DNA of 64,000 bases from Chrysoperla carnea (lineage: Eukaryota > Arthropoda > Insecta > Neuroptera > Chrysopidae). This document shows, one piece after another, positions 49,001 to 61,605 of the stretch. Location: the NCBI RefSeq assembly GCF_905475395.1, contig NC_058337.1, positions 66,050,368-66,114,367 of the forward strand, given 5' to 3'. The stretch's first letter is position 1, and each line of letters starts with the position of its first letter. The notes under the pieces were generated by a model, which saw nothing but the letters and a program-made list of their open reading frames with translations, was not told the DNA's origin and ran no database searches. Position numbers and translations under genes: made by a program.

Positions 49001-52000
49001 TGGACTATACGGCCGTTGATATACAAAATTCTCCTCTGTTGTGTGCTTTTTTTTATGTTCAATCACATCAATAATATTTAGTTTATCATTGGCGCATTCA
49101 AATGGCTGTTGACATACTTTACAAATAGTATGACCTTTTTCCACATGAAATTCAAAATGTTTTTTCAAATTTTCATTATGATTAAAACTCCAATCACATA
49201 ATGGGCAATGAAAATTACGTCCAGTTTGGTGTGTTTTTTGAACATGTTCACGTAATCTATTTGCTGTGTGAAATGAGAGGTTACATTCATTACAAGGAAA
49301 TTGTGAACCGGATGTTCCAGATGAATTTTTGTGATGAATTCGAACATGGTTTTTTAGCCCAACTCTAAAACATAACAGTTTTTAAAATAAGAATTACTAA
49401 AATCAATTTCAATTCGAATTACAATCAATAAATTAGAAACAATCAAAAAAGGCTCAATTTATTTTATACAAGTGAATTTAAAAATGGAAGTGTGTTATTT
49501 CAATTAGTTAAAGAAACCCAGTAAAATACTTCAGTTACGTGGCGAGTCAGATGAATATCAACTGAGTTATAGACGTTAAGCTATAACGTAACAGCATATT
49601 TTTAAAGTGAATATTTCTTTAACGAGACGTCTGTTTAACATTTTATATAACGTTACGTTATATACAGAACTCATATAGACAGGCTAAATATAAACAGTCT
49701 TTGCTCGGCCCACCATTTACTACTCGCTATCAAAAAAAATATGATAAGCATGTATGCGTAATAAAAAATACTAATGACCATACTAAACTTCATTTAGTAT
49801 GGTTATTTTTAAATTTTCTTCCGTAAAAGGGGGATAGAGGAGTAATATTGATGAGTTGCTTATTGATTTTACGAAAGTTTTTTTAGTTTTCTTACGCAAA
49901 ATGAAAATTTATGTGAATAATAAATATAACCAATTAATTATATATAATTTTCACATATTTATATTATTATGCATGAAATCATTTTTTATCGAAAACAGTT
50001 AAATCAAACGATCTTTGAATTAAATGATCTTAAGTTGTGCCACTTAAAGCAATTTAATACCATTATTATTATCCTTAGGTGAGGTTATATTGGTTGTCCA
50101 CGAAGGACACACTTAGGCTATAGAGCCCTTTGTGATACCATATTTGTGTTTTACCACCTTTCCGCTGATAATTTCATTTATCAGCTCCTCAATTCCTCAG
50201 AGGCTGAGTGCACCTCCTTCATGCATATATTATGTATGCACTACACCAGCCCATCACAACTATTAATTTAATTAATTTTGTTGCGACGGCGGGAATTGAA
50301 CCCGCTACCCAAAGCATACCACGGACGGAATTGGCTACACCTTAACCAACTGAGCTAATAGTGTGAAATCATTTCTTCATCGAAAACAGTTAAATTAAAC
50401 GATCTTTGAATAAAAATGAAACTTGTGCCACTTAAAATAATTTAAAACCATTATTATTATCCTTAACAGAAAAAATTTTATTGCTTGAGACAAGCAGGAA
50501 ACGGAAACGTTTTTACTAGACTTATATGAATGGATTATAGCCTATAATAGAGCCAATCCTTACCCGTTGAATTCACTTGATACAAATATTTAAAGTATTT
50601 AATTGGCATATATAATTTTGCGTTCGCTTGTACAATTTGCATGAACATACCTTGTGAAATTTTTATATTCACATTGAGTACACGAATATGTTGTATAAAC
50701 GTGTATCGTTTTTTGGTGAGCTTGTAATTTTGTACGGGAAACAAATGCAAAGCCACATGTATCACATGTGAAGGTCTCCTGTGAATGTGTTTGAATATGT
50801 TCGGCTAAACAATCTCGAGTTGTAAATCTAATTAAAAAAATCGCAAAATATTAATTTAAAAATTTTTAAAGTAGGTTTGATTTTATTAGTGCTTAGAACT
50901 ATTTTTTAGTTTCACAATTCATCTTGATGCTTTCGAAAACGTGCCGTATAAATTTTATATAAGAATATAAGAGTATTTTCTGATTTATATCACATTTTTT
51001 ATCGTTTAAAACATCAAGAAGTATAGTAAACGAAACAGTTTTGTAAATAAAGTTATAAAAATGAATGCTGTAATAAAATCACTTACATATTTGAGCAATG
51101 AGGGCACACAAATTCACATGGATTTAAATGCTGTTCAGCTTTCATATGAATATCAAATGATGCTTCGTCATCACATTCTAGACTACAAAATTCACAAATC
51201 CATCTGAAATATATTTATATATTATGAATAAAATCATCTTATGGTTAAGTTTATTTTATTTTTATTATAAAATCATTTATTAATATTATAGTTTTGTTAA
51301 CAAAACGATATAGATTTTGTATAAACTAGTAATGTTAATCATATAATTTTTACCACAACAAAAAGATGAATAACTGAGTCCGTTTATTTTGAGTGTGACT
51401 TAACTATATATTAAAAAAAAAAAAACTATTTTCCGTATAGATATTTTAATATTTTCTATCAATTTGAAACAATTATGTAGCTAATTTTATCGGCAATGCG
51501 TTTCACACATACCGTTACAATTTCAAATACCGTTTTCGAGGTATTCAACAGTTTCAAACACTTAATAATATCCACGGATGGAATTGACAAGATATAAATT
51601 TTTTTATTTGCCCTTATTTTAAAATAAATAGAAATGTACAAAGTTTTACAGGAGCGGATATTTATTAAAAAAAATAATAATAAATACATACTTTTTATTT
51701 TCAGTGTGTGATAATTTTTCGTGACAATTTAAGGCGTAACGACTTGTAAATGTTTCATTACATTGCAGACACTGTACATTTTCTGTTTCATGTAATTTCA
51801 AATGTTCACGAATTAATTGCCTGAAAAACAATTTCAAATATGAATAGGATAAAATTTATCAAAAAGCATTCCATATTCCATGATGGCGTTAATAATGAGG
51901 TGACATTGTAGAGCCATGAAAAGTTGCATAATTTAAAAAAAAAAAAAAAACTTACGCGCTCTGAAACCGTGCACTACACTGGTTACAACGATAACGATTT

Positions 52001-55000
52001 TTCTGCACGACTTTCTTTACTGTTGTTACAAATTCAGAATTATCTTCTTGTTTAATAAATGGCGGTGTATTATTTTCGGTTGGTGATTCATTTAAACTAA
52101 AACCAAAAACATAAAACTTATCCAATTCATGGATTCAAAGTTTGGGTATGTTCACAATTAACACAAAATATTAAAAAACAAAAACATTTCTGTTTTGGAA
52201 TTTGTTATAAACAATTTTAAACAGAAATTAAAAATCAAATACCTTTCCAATAATTTAGAAATATTGAGGATAACTTCGGGGCAACTTGACATTTTATCAG
52301 CCTTATGAAGCTCAATATGTTCAGCAATTAAATTCTTATTTGTTTCTGAATCATACGGGAATAACATTCTAGAAAAAAAATATAATTAAGAAAATCAAAC
52401 TGCACAAAAAAAATATTCATTTCATTTGATTTTCGGTTTTTGCTAAATTTTTAAGGACTTGAATAGGGGGAATGTAGTACTAGGTATTAAAATTTATACA
52501 TTTATGTATTTTTTAATTTTTTGTCCTTTGTTTTTAAAATTAACAATGGAAATAGTCTATCTTTACATACATGTTTTTTTGACAATTTAAACATTAAACA
52601 GTTATCGATAAAACTTGTGGTCAATAGCACAAGATCATTATGTATTATGGGTCACACCATAATGTGGATCATTTCGACAGATTGTACCGAAAGGCGTTCT
52701 GTTTAACATATAATCTTTACGGTTCACTCTAACGAACAACATCAGCATATAATGTATTCGATTGAAAAGTTGAAAGTTCTAAAAACGTTTCTTACAAACA
52801 ATGTACTTTACCCACCGGTATATATAATAATAAGTTCGCACAAAATTTTGGAATTATTTACATCTTTGTTATGAGTTTCAATGAATAGCTTAGAGCAATG
52901 CACGTGGAATGAGGTCATTACAGTCAACGTATAAAATAATGAACGGTAACGACTATGACAGAGTACATGCGTTAAGTAATGCATCTAAGAAAGACATAAT
53001 ATAGGTGTAGTTCATCTGTTGAATTAAGAAACCCCCACTCTCCAAGCGTTTTACAACTCAACGCGTATCGAAGTATATATTCAACACATGCCTATAATAC
53101 CTCTTTCTTAGATACATTGCTTAACGCATGTACTCTGTCATACTCGTGGAAAATGCCTATGCGAAGATGTAAACTAAACTATGTGTATATGAAATATATA
53201 TCAAGATATACTAAGTTTAGATATAAACTAAATTATATGTATATGAAATATATATCAAGGTATACTAAGTTTAGTCCCAAGTTTGTAAAGCTTAAAAATA
53301 TTGATGCTACGAACAAAATTTTGGTATAGCTGTTCATAAAATCCATTTCCGGTTGTCCGACTGTCTGTCAGCCCGTTTGTCGTCACGACAACTCAAAAAC
53401 GAAAAGAGATATTGAGCTGAAATTTTAGAGAGAACAAATGTTTAAATGTTTCTTATACAAAAACTAAACAACTTTTGTTTGACACATTTTTTCGCAAACA
53501 TCACTGTTTAACCGCGGGGGCGCAAATTAGGACAAAACTTTGGTGATGAATGCGAGTGAGATACGAAATGTTTAACGTATGTGTATAACACATTAATAGT
53601 GTTATACGAAACTAACAATGTATTGTGTTGGTTTTTTAAACTTTTCCAATTTATAAAAAATAATGCAAGTACTGAAATTAAACACTTTCTATACAGTGTA
53701 TTTCAACAATTAACTCAGTCATTTGTTTCTTTTCACTTATTTTACATGAATACAAATGCTTCAAATTAGTTAATTAATTTGTAATTTAAACAAGTTTTTA
53801 GTAATATCTTAGATCTTTCTAATGAGCATAATGGAAAGTAAGCAGAAAGAAGTAGAAAGTTAGAATTTATTTTTAATTTTTAGTAGGAAGAAGGTGGAAA
53901 CAAACTGTTTGACGATTTGACGCCAATGACATACCTGCAAAAATCACATAATGCCATAGTTTTACCATGATCGACTTGCATATGACGTGGTAAATCAGTT
54001 GACGGTAAATATACACGACAATCAGGACAACGAAAAAACATTTCTGTGTCCGTCTGAACACTTTCTAAGGCATGATGTGAATAGGATTTTGCAAGCTAGA
54101 AATAAAAATAAATTGTATGAATAATTGTCCAAATAATGAATAGTAAAATATAAATGCATTTACCGTATCATAGTATTCTTTATCTGTGTTATCTTCTTTA
54201 TGACGTGCGTTGTCTTTCGCCACCGTTAATTTATCTTTGAAATCTTTGTAGTGTTTATCAATATCTGCCGTTAAAGCTGACGATGTTCTACCGCTAACTT
54301 TCATAACTGTGACAAACGTAAGCTCATTAAAACCAGTTCTTTCCAATAAAGATCTTAATTCTTCTTCCGATAACTTACGATCCATTCTAATTACTTTTCG
54401 TCCATTGGTTGGTTCACTTTTAATATTTATATTATTTTGTGGACTATTATTTTTGTTCTTTGATACTTTTTGACATGATAATGCTTCATCTAAAAAAAAA
54501 AACATGTTGTCAAAATTTAGTTTATAAAAATAATTTAAAATTCAAAGTTCTAATCGGGTAGTACCAAGTATGACATATCACGGTAACTGCGGGAAAATAT
54601 GGTTTCGTGCATGCAGTAAAGAGGTTTTGATCAAAACTTCAACGGATTAGATTTTTTCTTAATTTTTATTAAAACTTTAACGTTAAGTGATGTAGTATTC
54701 ATCAATATGAATTAGCTAATCGTAATTACCCTTGTAGTGTATGTTACTCGTTGATAATTTAGTGACGGTCTGGATCGTAATAACAGTATATGTACATTTG
54801 AAAAAACTTAGGACCTGCCATAGAATAGCACCATCAGACTATACCATTATGTGCAATGTCTGTCTTTTAAAAATTAAAAGATTTAATTGTTTTGACTGGT
54901 TTATAATTGTCGGTACTACACTATTCTGTAGCAAATAACAAAAGGTTTCCACATAGACACAAATTCCTTTTTATGAAATATATTATGCCACCCCTTTCTC

Positions 55001-58000
55001 ATTATACTGAGCACACTATATAATAAAATTCTAAATTCACTCCAATATCTATCAATTTTTTGTATTGTAAATAATATTTTGACTACAATGTCATCATCAG
55101 TAGGAATTGGTAAATTGTAATTATTCTTCTGAGAGATATGTTACTGGTTGCTAATTCAGTGAATCATCGAACTGATTTTGAAATTTTATTAGAAGTAATG
55201 ATTTCTAGATTTTTACTATACTAAAATGTAAAATTTATAGCCGATTTCTTTTATTATTACGACATGATACGCGCTAGATTGCTAGATACGCTATAACGTA
55301 AATGCTTATTTTTTTCTGTTAAATAGGATCAATAAATATTAGATAAATTAAAATTAATTCCGTTAAAGATAAATAAAAAAAAAAATATGATAAAAAACAA
55401 ACCAACTAATTCACGTTCCTCTTCAAGAAATTCAACATCCATTTCAAAATCATCATCTGAATCATTTAAATCTAAATTACTATCTACATTTTCCTTATTA
55501 TTATCCAATGGATTGGTTTTAATTTGTTCTAATTCAATTGTTTCATTCGTATCCATTCCATGCATTTCACGTAACATCTTTTCAATAGCATCTTCAACTT
55601 CTTCCTCTTTTTTAATTGCACCAACATCCATATTTTCAACTGATACTGAAGATGGTAGATTTTGTTCTGATGATTCTATCTCTGAATTTTTTGAAATTGA
55701 CACGTCATTGTTATCAATTGTTTGAGAACTCTAAAATTTAATAATTTTAATAATAAAGTAAAACCCTATTATGTTTTTGTTTTGATTTGACAAGATGCGT
55801 GCATGGTTAATGCGTAGGATCCTTGAAAAAAATTATTTATGAAATGAATTTATGATTGAAAGAAAATCGATTACCATCATCCGATTCATGGAATAGTCAG
55901 ACATATTTCACCCTAAACGAGGCTCTTGAAAGTCGTATTCATTAAGAATATAATATAAAAAATGTTGTTTTCTAAGTTGAGAATTACTACGGAATTACAA
56001 AAAATTTAGGTTTAAGAGAAAATATTAAAATTAATTAATACATAGATTTATGTTTAATTATTGGCCATTTTAAAAGTATCATGTTCTGCGATTAAAAAAC
56101 TGTTATTCTCTGAATATCAGAATCCCCGAATGATTTTACCGTGCCTTAAAATTTAATATATTTAGATTTCAATCAATACTATATGAACAAAGTCCGTTAT
56201 AATTTGGTTTTTATAAGCTAGCCAATTTATTGGCTCCACACAGTATATTGATGATATTAATGAAATCAATAGGGGTTCGACATGTTCAAGACTTGTGAGT
56301 CGTTGGATGAACTTTTAAATTCGCTGATGTGCAAGTAATGAGAAGAAAGTTTTATTCAATGCCGTACCACGATAACTAACAATTAAGAACCCATTCTTCT
56401 TTCTTTATTAGCATAGTACTAGTTTAAATAAATCTAGTGTCTAGTGAAAAAAAAAAAAGGTTTTCCGGTTCGTAAATATTATGTTTAAAGAAACACAAAA
56501 AGTTGAGGGGTAATTATGAACTTTGAATACTTGGAACTTATACAGTAATTTAAAAGAATATTTGTCAAGAAAACAATAATTTTCAAATGAAAAATTGAAT
56601 AAGTCTTCGTTAATTTTTCATTTATTTTGATGGATGGATTATTAAATGAAAAGTGTGAAATAAAAGATTTATGAAGGTTAGAAAGACCAAAATGATTTCT
56701 TGAAATTTAAATTAGAAATTTATTACCTTAGCAGGTGATTTTGAATACTTATTAATAACTTTTTGTAATAAAGCACATTCATTATAATATTTCGCCCATT
56801 GCGTAACTGTATTTACGCATGGAACACATGCTTGTTGCGGGAGACCATCATTTGATTTAATCTAAAAAAATGTTTAGTTAATATTTTTCTTACAACAGTT
56901 AATATTTTTCAGAATTACCTCAACATTTAAATGAAAAGTAACTTTTTCTAAAAATTCATTGGATTTTTCATTTAAAAATTGAACACAATTTTTAGCTAAC
57001 GATCCACATAAACGACACTGTCGTTTTTGAGTTTTGTCATCAACGATCACAGTTTTTGTATTGACATTTAAAGCTTTTTCATTACTAAAATAAAAAAAAT
57101 TAGTCTCCAGAAAGTTTTTCGCATAATTTTTGATAAATTTTTTCTTGAAAAGAAAACTGTAGCTTACATTATGATAAAACACATATTTTAAATTATCACA
57201 GCTAAAAAAGTGGCCCTAAAATTTCATTAAATTAAGCATTCGCATTGGTGTTCTAGAGGACCATGCATACATGTAAATACAGTTAATTTACGGGGTGTCG
57301 CATTTAAGATGAAGACAACCTCACACTTTCGTCATTTATAGGAATATCGATATGAAAATTTACAAAGTCATACAGAGGTTGGGTCACATTTTTTAATATA
57401 TTTAACGGAAACCTGAACCTTAAACTCATTCTACTACAAACTGACAAATAGGTCAAATTCTTAAAGTTGCTTAGAATATTCTTTATGCCCATATTCATGA
57501 CAAAATTTGCTTTTATAATTCTTTCCTTATTTGGACCTGGACTCAAAATTATTACATATAAGTTTATTGAAATATTTGAACACTATTAAATTATCAATTT
57601 GTCCAGTTTTTACATTCCATAGTTATAAAATTAAAAAATTAACTTGTAATAATTTTGAGTAAAGACAATTTGTTTTCGATATCTCTAACCATCTCTGCGC
57701 TATACAAAATTTTAAGAATTTGGCCTATTTGTCAATTTGTAGTAGGCTGAGTTTAAGATTTAGGTTTCGGTTACATATCTTTAAAAATGTGTCCCATCAC
57801 TCTATATGACTGTGCGAACTTTCAAATCGATATTCTTATAAATGACGAAAGTGAGAGGGTGACTTCATCTTAAATGCGACACACTGTATACATCAGTTCA
57901 TACATATACACTTACACTCCGCTACACGAGCTTCATTGTAGCCCCTTTATTTAATGCTACTTTGGTTACACTTTTTGAGTCAAATGGCCATATAAGATTG

Positions 58001-59226
58001 TGCTCTATGAAAATTCACTACTAAATATATGATCTAAGATTGTGCTCTTTCCCCTAACCCTCCATATTTACTACCAAGTAACTGGACAAATAAACATTAT
58101 ACAATACATTTAAATGTACAATTACTTATGACAAGAAGAATCATTAATATTGAAAAAGAATTTGATCCAAGATTTTTTTTCATAAAAATAAGAAAAAAAG
58201 TACATATATGTATATCAGAACTTTGGCATTTTTAGAGGAAATATCACTTTTGTCCTAAGTATAGAATAACGCAAAGGCTAGAAACACCGTGCATGAGTTT
58301 TATTTCAGACTTTTTCCATGGTAACGATAAACTACTTAGTTTTAGAACCACAGTAATTTGAAATAAGTGAAATAATTTAATTTCTACACAATTGCTAATC
58401 AGTACTTCACAAAAGTTGTCTTAGTTTATATACAATACTCGATCAGTATTTTTAAAGCTCATAATAGTGTAGTAAAATGTCTTAGTGAATAACTGAACGC
58501 AAATTAGAACTAAAATTGACATGAATCTCTCTAGTGATTGAGTTTCGTTTGAAAGACAAGATAACTTAATCGATTTATACATAGTTCTCAATACTCCTCA
58601 TAAACAAGGTGGTATCAAAAATCACAACGAAAGTTATTTTTTTTTAAATCATACCTTTTACTAGTACTATTTGCAGGAATTTCTATAATTTCTTCTTTAA
58701 TGATGCCTTCATTTAAAGCTTGAATTTGATTCAAACCAAGTGCTTCTTGGGACTTGACACGTATCTTTAAATACGATGGACTATTCCGTCGCGTATTATG
58801 AAGCGCTTTGACATCACCAATTAATTCTTTTTTTGTAATCACATTTTTATATTTAGTTAAATCTGGTTTACTATGATCTCCACTAATTTTGTTTTTAACA
58901 ATTTGACGTGATTTTTTATCAACTTTGCGTAAATTATCTTGATTCTTGACATTTTTTGGGACAATTGTTTTCGTAATAGGTGTAACTTTCTTTTGATCTG
59001 TATTATTTGTAGCGGATTCTTGATCTGTTGGTTTATTTGTTTTACACATAACATGAACAGTTAATAAACTTTCAATATCATCTGATTCAGTATCGAATTT
59101 ATTTGAATCTATTTTATCTGCATTCATTTTAATACCATTTTGAAATTTTGGTTTTTGATTATAAAAATTTGTAAAACCAGTACTTGGCTTTACTGGTGTT
59201 AAATTATGTTTACTATTTTTATCCAT
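46041..59226 (-). CDS. ZAD and C2H2 zinc-finger protein (likely transcription factor)
   Basis: Fifteen exons join in phase into 1357 residues: 58655-59226, 56919-57084, 56727-56861, 55403-55730, 54164-54489, 53935-54095, 52243-52368, 51956-52096, 51692-51820, 51087-51203, 50651-50827, 48825-49364, 47809-48088, 47628-47736 and 46041-46807. Order: a basic low-complexity N-terminus (1-213), a ZAD domain with C214-RLC217 and C258-VPC261, an acidic/disordered linker, about 15 C2H2 fingers from about 530 to 1036 (for example CKTCGKRFMTRTALNLHSRIH), then an acidic glutamate/aspartate/threonine-rich tail that could activate transcription. ZAD proteins are arthropod nuclear regulators that dimerise through ZAD; the target here is unknown. 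Introns cut through many fingers, and TGEKP linkers are mostly absent. The ZAD is unusually far from the N-terminus. Whether exon 1 belongs to the same mRNA rests on phase alone. Confidence 0.88.
49974..50466. repeat. 105-base direct duplication flanking a SINE
   Basis: 49974-50078 and 50364-50466 are direct repeats with about 85 percent identity (TGAAATCATTT ... CGAAAACAGTTAAAT ... ACCATTATTATTATCCTTA). SINE copy 2 sits exactly between them. They are far too long for an ordinary SINE target duplication. In a zinc-finger gene intron. Confidence 0.85.
50079..50363 (-). mobile_element. tRNA-derived SINE, copy 2
   Basis: The better-preserved copy. Minus-strand A box TAGCTCAGTTGGTTAAGG at 50340-50357, B box GGGTTCAATTCCC at 50291-50303, then the same body as copy 1 (AACAAAATTAATTAAATTAA, TAGTTGTGATGG, GTGCACTCAGCC, TATAGCCTAAGTGTGTCC). 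It lies sense to the zinc-finger gene, in the intron between exons 11 and 12. Confidence 0.9.
52950..53146. mobile_element. foldback element FB2 (relative of FB1)
   Basis: Arms 52950-52993 and 53103-53146 (44 bases) are inverted copies with about three mismatches: TATGACAGAGTACATGCG then TAAGTAATGCATCTAAGAAAG. They share the inner arm and the central CCCACTCTCC (inverted in FB1). R1 copy E begins about 25 bases to the right. In the zinc-finger gene intron between exons 6 and 7. Confidence 0.75.
53175..53755 (+). repeat. R1 repeat, copy E
   Basis: R1 in plus orientation; its first 50 bases are doubled in tandem (period about 54; AAACTAAA at 53171 and 53225). It lacks part of the centre (the GTCCGTAGGACC segment) and has extra sequence before the 3' end at TTCAACAATTAACTCAGTCA (53701-53720). 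Confidence 0.8.
54680..54775 (-). mobile_element. half copy of the FB4 inner foldback element
   Basis: Carries TGAATTAGCTAATCGTAATT, GTATGTTACTCGTTG and AATTTAGTGAC, matching the left arm of 18031-18168. The opposite arm is missing. In the zinc-finger gene intron between exons 4 and 5. Confidence 0.65.
55085..55180 (-). mobile_element. degenerate half copy of the FB4 inner element
   Basis: Weaker match to the same arm (GTCATCATCAGTAGGAATT, ATGTTACTGGTTGCTAATTC), about 300 bases beyond the previous half copy. Both could descend from one element. Confidence 0.45.
57295..57888. mobile_element. foldback element FB6 (about 600 bases)
   Basis: Arms of about 260 bases, 57295-57560 and 57635-57888, are inverted copies, with ends GTGTCGCATTTAAGATGAAG on both sides and inner landmarks TTTCGTCATTTATA, TACTACAAA-TGACAAATAGG and ACTCAAAATTATTACA. 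The centre is only about 75 bases. No coding capacity. In intron 1 of the zinc-finger gene. Confidence 0.85.
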
Positions 59227-60325
59227 AATTAAAATCACTTAAACACCTTTTAAAATAACTCACACTAAAAACCATTTAATAAAAAACATTTTTATAGTCG
59301 GATTTTTAAAAATTCATGTACTTCTAGGGCATTATTGAAACTTATCTTAACCTTAGAAGTTTTTTTTTTTTTTGAATTGACATTAAATTCAAAAACCACT
59401 TTTTAAATCACAATTCCTATTGCTATTTATCACGACCGTAATAATAAAATGGCTTCCCATCGAAATTCATAAAGCATACATACCAAATCATTGTGGAGAT
59501 CGTGAAAGTAAGGTAGATATATGCTTAATATGCACGATAAAGAAAGAAAGTAAATACGTTCATCTATTTTTAATCCCACACATTTTCAAATTTAGAAGAG
59601 CACAATGCGCAATAGTTAATCACGTTTTTGTTTTTTAATGGATCGCATGTAAAATAGAAAATGAATAACTGAGATTGCCTTAAAACTAAAGAATAGAAAT
59701 GGCCTTAAATAGTCTTTTAATGCTGAACTTCTTTAGATCATATATGTAATCTAACAAACAACAAAGCGTTTGCGTTATCGAAATATATCCAATTATGGTG
59801 ATTTTGCACAGCACTCAAAGCGCGACGAGCGACAGAGGAATATTTACAGATTTTCCGATGAACTTAGAATTTGCATTTCAATCATTAATCAAAAGTGCAT
59901 ACAGTTTAGTGTATGATTCGCTTGACGCTCATTGCGTGATTCATCATTAAATTTTAAGGCGTGTTTTATACTGATGCTTGACGCTGAGTTTGAGCGTAAA
60001 ATTAGGCCACGTGGTCGGTTTAGTCCGTGCTGCTATCTGGAAAGAAGCGTCACGTCGTAAAAACGTAATTTAACTTTATAATTTATATTTCGGTCTCAGG
60101 ATTGATTTTGATAGAACTCGTTAAATAAATTTATATTCAATTATCGACATAACAATTTAAAATATTGCATATTTTATATATAGAATTATTTTATGGCACT
60201 GATATACCCACAATAGATAATCATTAATCATATTCACCAACCAATTATAGTTGTTTATTTAACATTTACTTTAGTTTTATTAAAAATGAGGTTATGGAAT
60301 TAATTTTAGTATATATATTATATGG
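59227..60325. other. intergenic, upstream of the zinc-finger gene
   Basis: AT-rich, with the presumed promoter of the zinc-finger gene at its left edge. A 72-codon plus-strand frame at 59420-59638 has no recognised domain. Nothing else is supported. Confidence 0.45.
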
Positions 60326-60470
60326 GAATATCAGTTATGAATGTGTGGCTATCTAAGAGTGGATATCTTTCTTTACTTGCATGAAGTCAAAAAAGAAACG
60401 ATTGCAATACTGTCTATACATGGTATTTCAACAATTAATTCAGTCGATTGTTTGTTTTCACTTGTTTATT
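60326..60470 (+). repeat. R1 3' fragment
   Basis: Matches the last 140 bases of R1 (GAATATCAGTTA ... ACTGTCTATACATGGTATTT ... TTGTTTTCACTTGTTTATTA). Confidence 0.7.
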
Positions 60471-60479
60471 ATGAATCCA

Positions 60480-60720
60480 AACTATTTAGTATTTGCTTTT
60501 AATTAAAACAGATATTATTATTGTTTCATTAAAATCCATTCAATAGTTTTCGAAATCGTCCAGCGAAGCGGTTGGGTACTGCTATCTTCATAAATTATAG
60601 CCTATTGTTATTCTGAGATAAGAGCTATATTATTGTAAAGTTTCATTCAAATACATTCAGTAGTTTTTGCGTGAAAGCATAAGAAACAAACTCACTTTCA
60701 CATTTATAACATATATAGGT
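60480..60720 (+). repeat. LINE-like 3' tail repeat
   Basis: Contains TTTCATTAAAATCCATTCA, CAGTAGTTTTTGCGTGAAAG and AAACTCACTTTCACATTTAT, a string I recall as widespread in arthropod interspersed repeats and often linked to RTE-like LINE 3' ends. No reverse transcriptase is encoded here. The family label is from memory only. Confidence 0.4.
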
Positions 60721-61605
60721 TTTAAATTATTTAAGTATTTTAAAGACTCGAGCGTAAAGTAAACAGTACTTTGGTTCTATTGCTCCCTGTAAATGGACAA
60801 CATGGTAAATTATCCGGTCAAATTAAAAAAAAAAATAGGAGTGAAGGTACAAAAATTCGCACCCAGCTCAAAGTTGGCAGTATTGTTCAAATCACCACCA
60901 TAAATGAAATATAAAATGTCCTCATCGATCCTATACTTTACTCAGGGACTCGGGGTCAAAGGTCATAAAAACGGGTATTAAACGCAGTCATACAAAAAAG
61001 ATTTAGAAACAAAAGATTCAAAAAAATTCAATAAAACAGGTGAAAAATCAAAATTTTAAAAGCCATTTATAAACAGTTCTTTTTATTAATAAACAATAAA
61101 ATGTTAATTAAATGAAACGGCCCATGTATATATATATGTATATAGTTGACTTAAAAAAAAATAGGCAACCTGTATACATGTATTTAAACATTTGCGTAAC
61201 TAACTCACGACTTACGAACTATATTTGACACCTAAGAAACACATTACTCCAGGTTTCAGCAAAAAGTGAACGGTTTATTTCATTTTCCTTAATCTGTTAC
61301 TGTACTGTAATATGATCAAAAGTTATAATCAAATAAATTGTAAATGAAACGAAGTTCACTGTGTCCTTTAGTAGGAAGAAAATATCAACTATCGCCTGGA
61401 CCTTGTGTAATATGTTACTTATCAACTGCAGTTTGCGATTTAACATTTAACTAAGGTACTAAGATTTTGAGGTTCGTGATAATTGTACTGAGAGATGTTC
61501 GAGTTATTTTTTCTTCATGGAAAATAATTACACTTATTTTACTTAATCACAAAATATTTAAAAATAAATACATTTATTAACAATTATTATATAAAAAATA
61601 CAAAA
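60721..61605. other. intergenic, 3' of the SLC22-type gene
   Basis: AT-rich; no gene recognised. Contains a short TA/GTATA tract at about 61126-61143. Minus-strand AATAAA-type signals for the transporter (for example TTTATT on the plus strand at 61573) lie near its right end. Confidence 0.45.

Noticed and set aside
55387-55725. 112-codon serine-rich plus-strand frame
   Set aside because: Antisense of exon 4 of the zinc-finger gene, whose acidic codons read as serine on the other strand.
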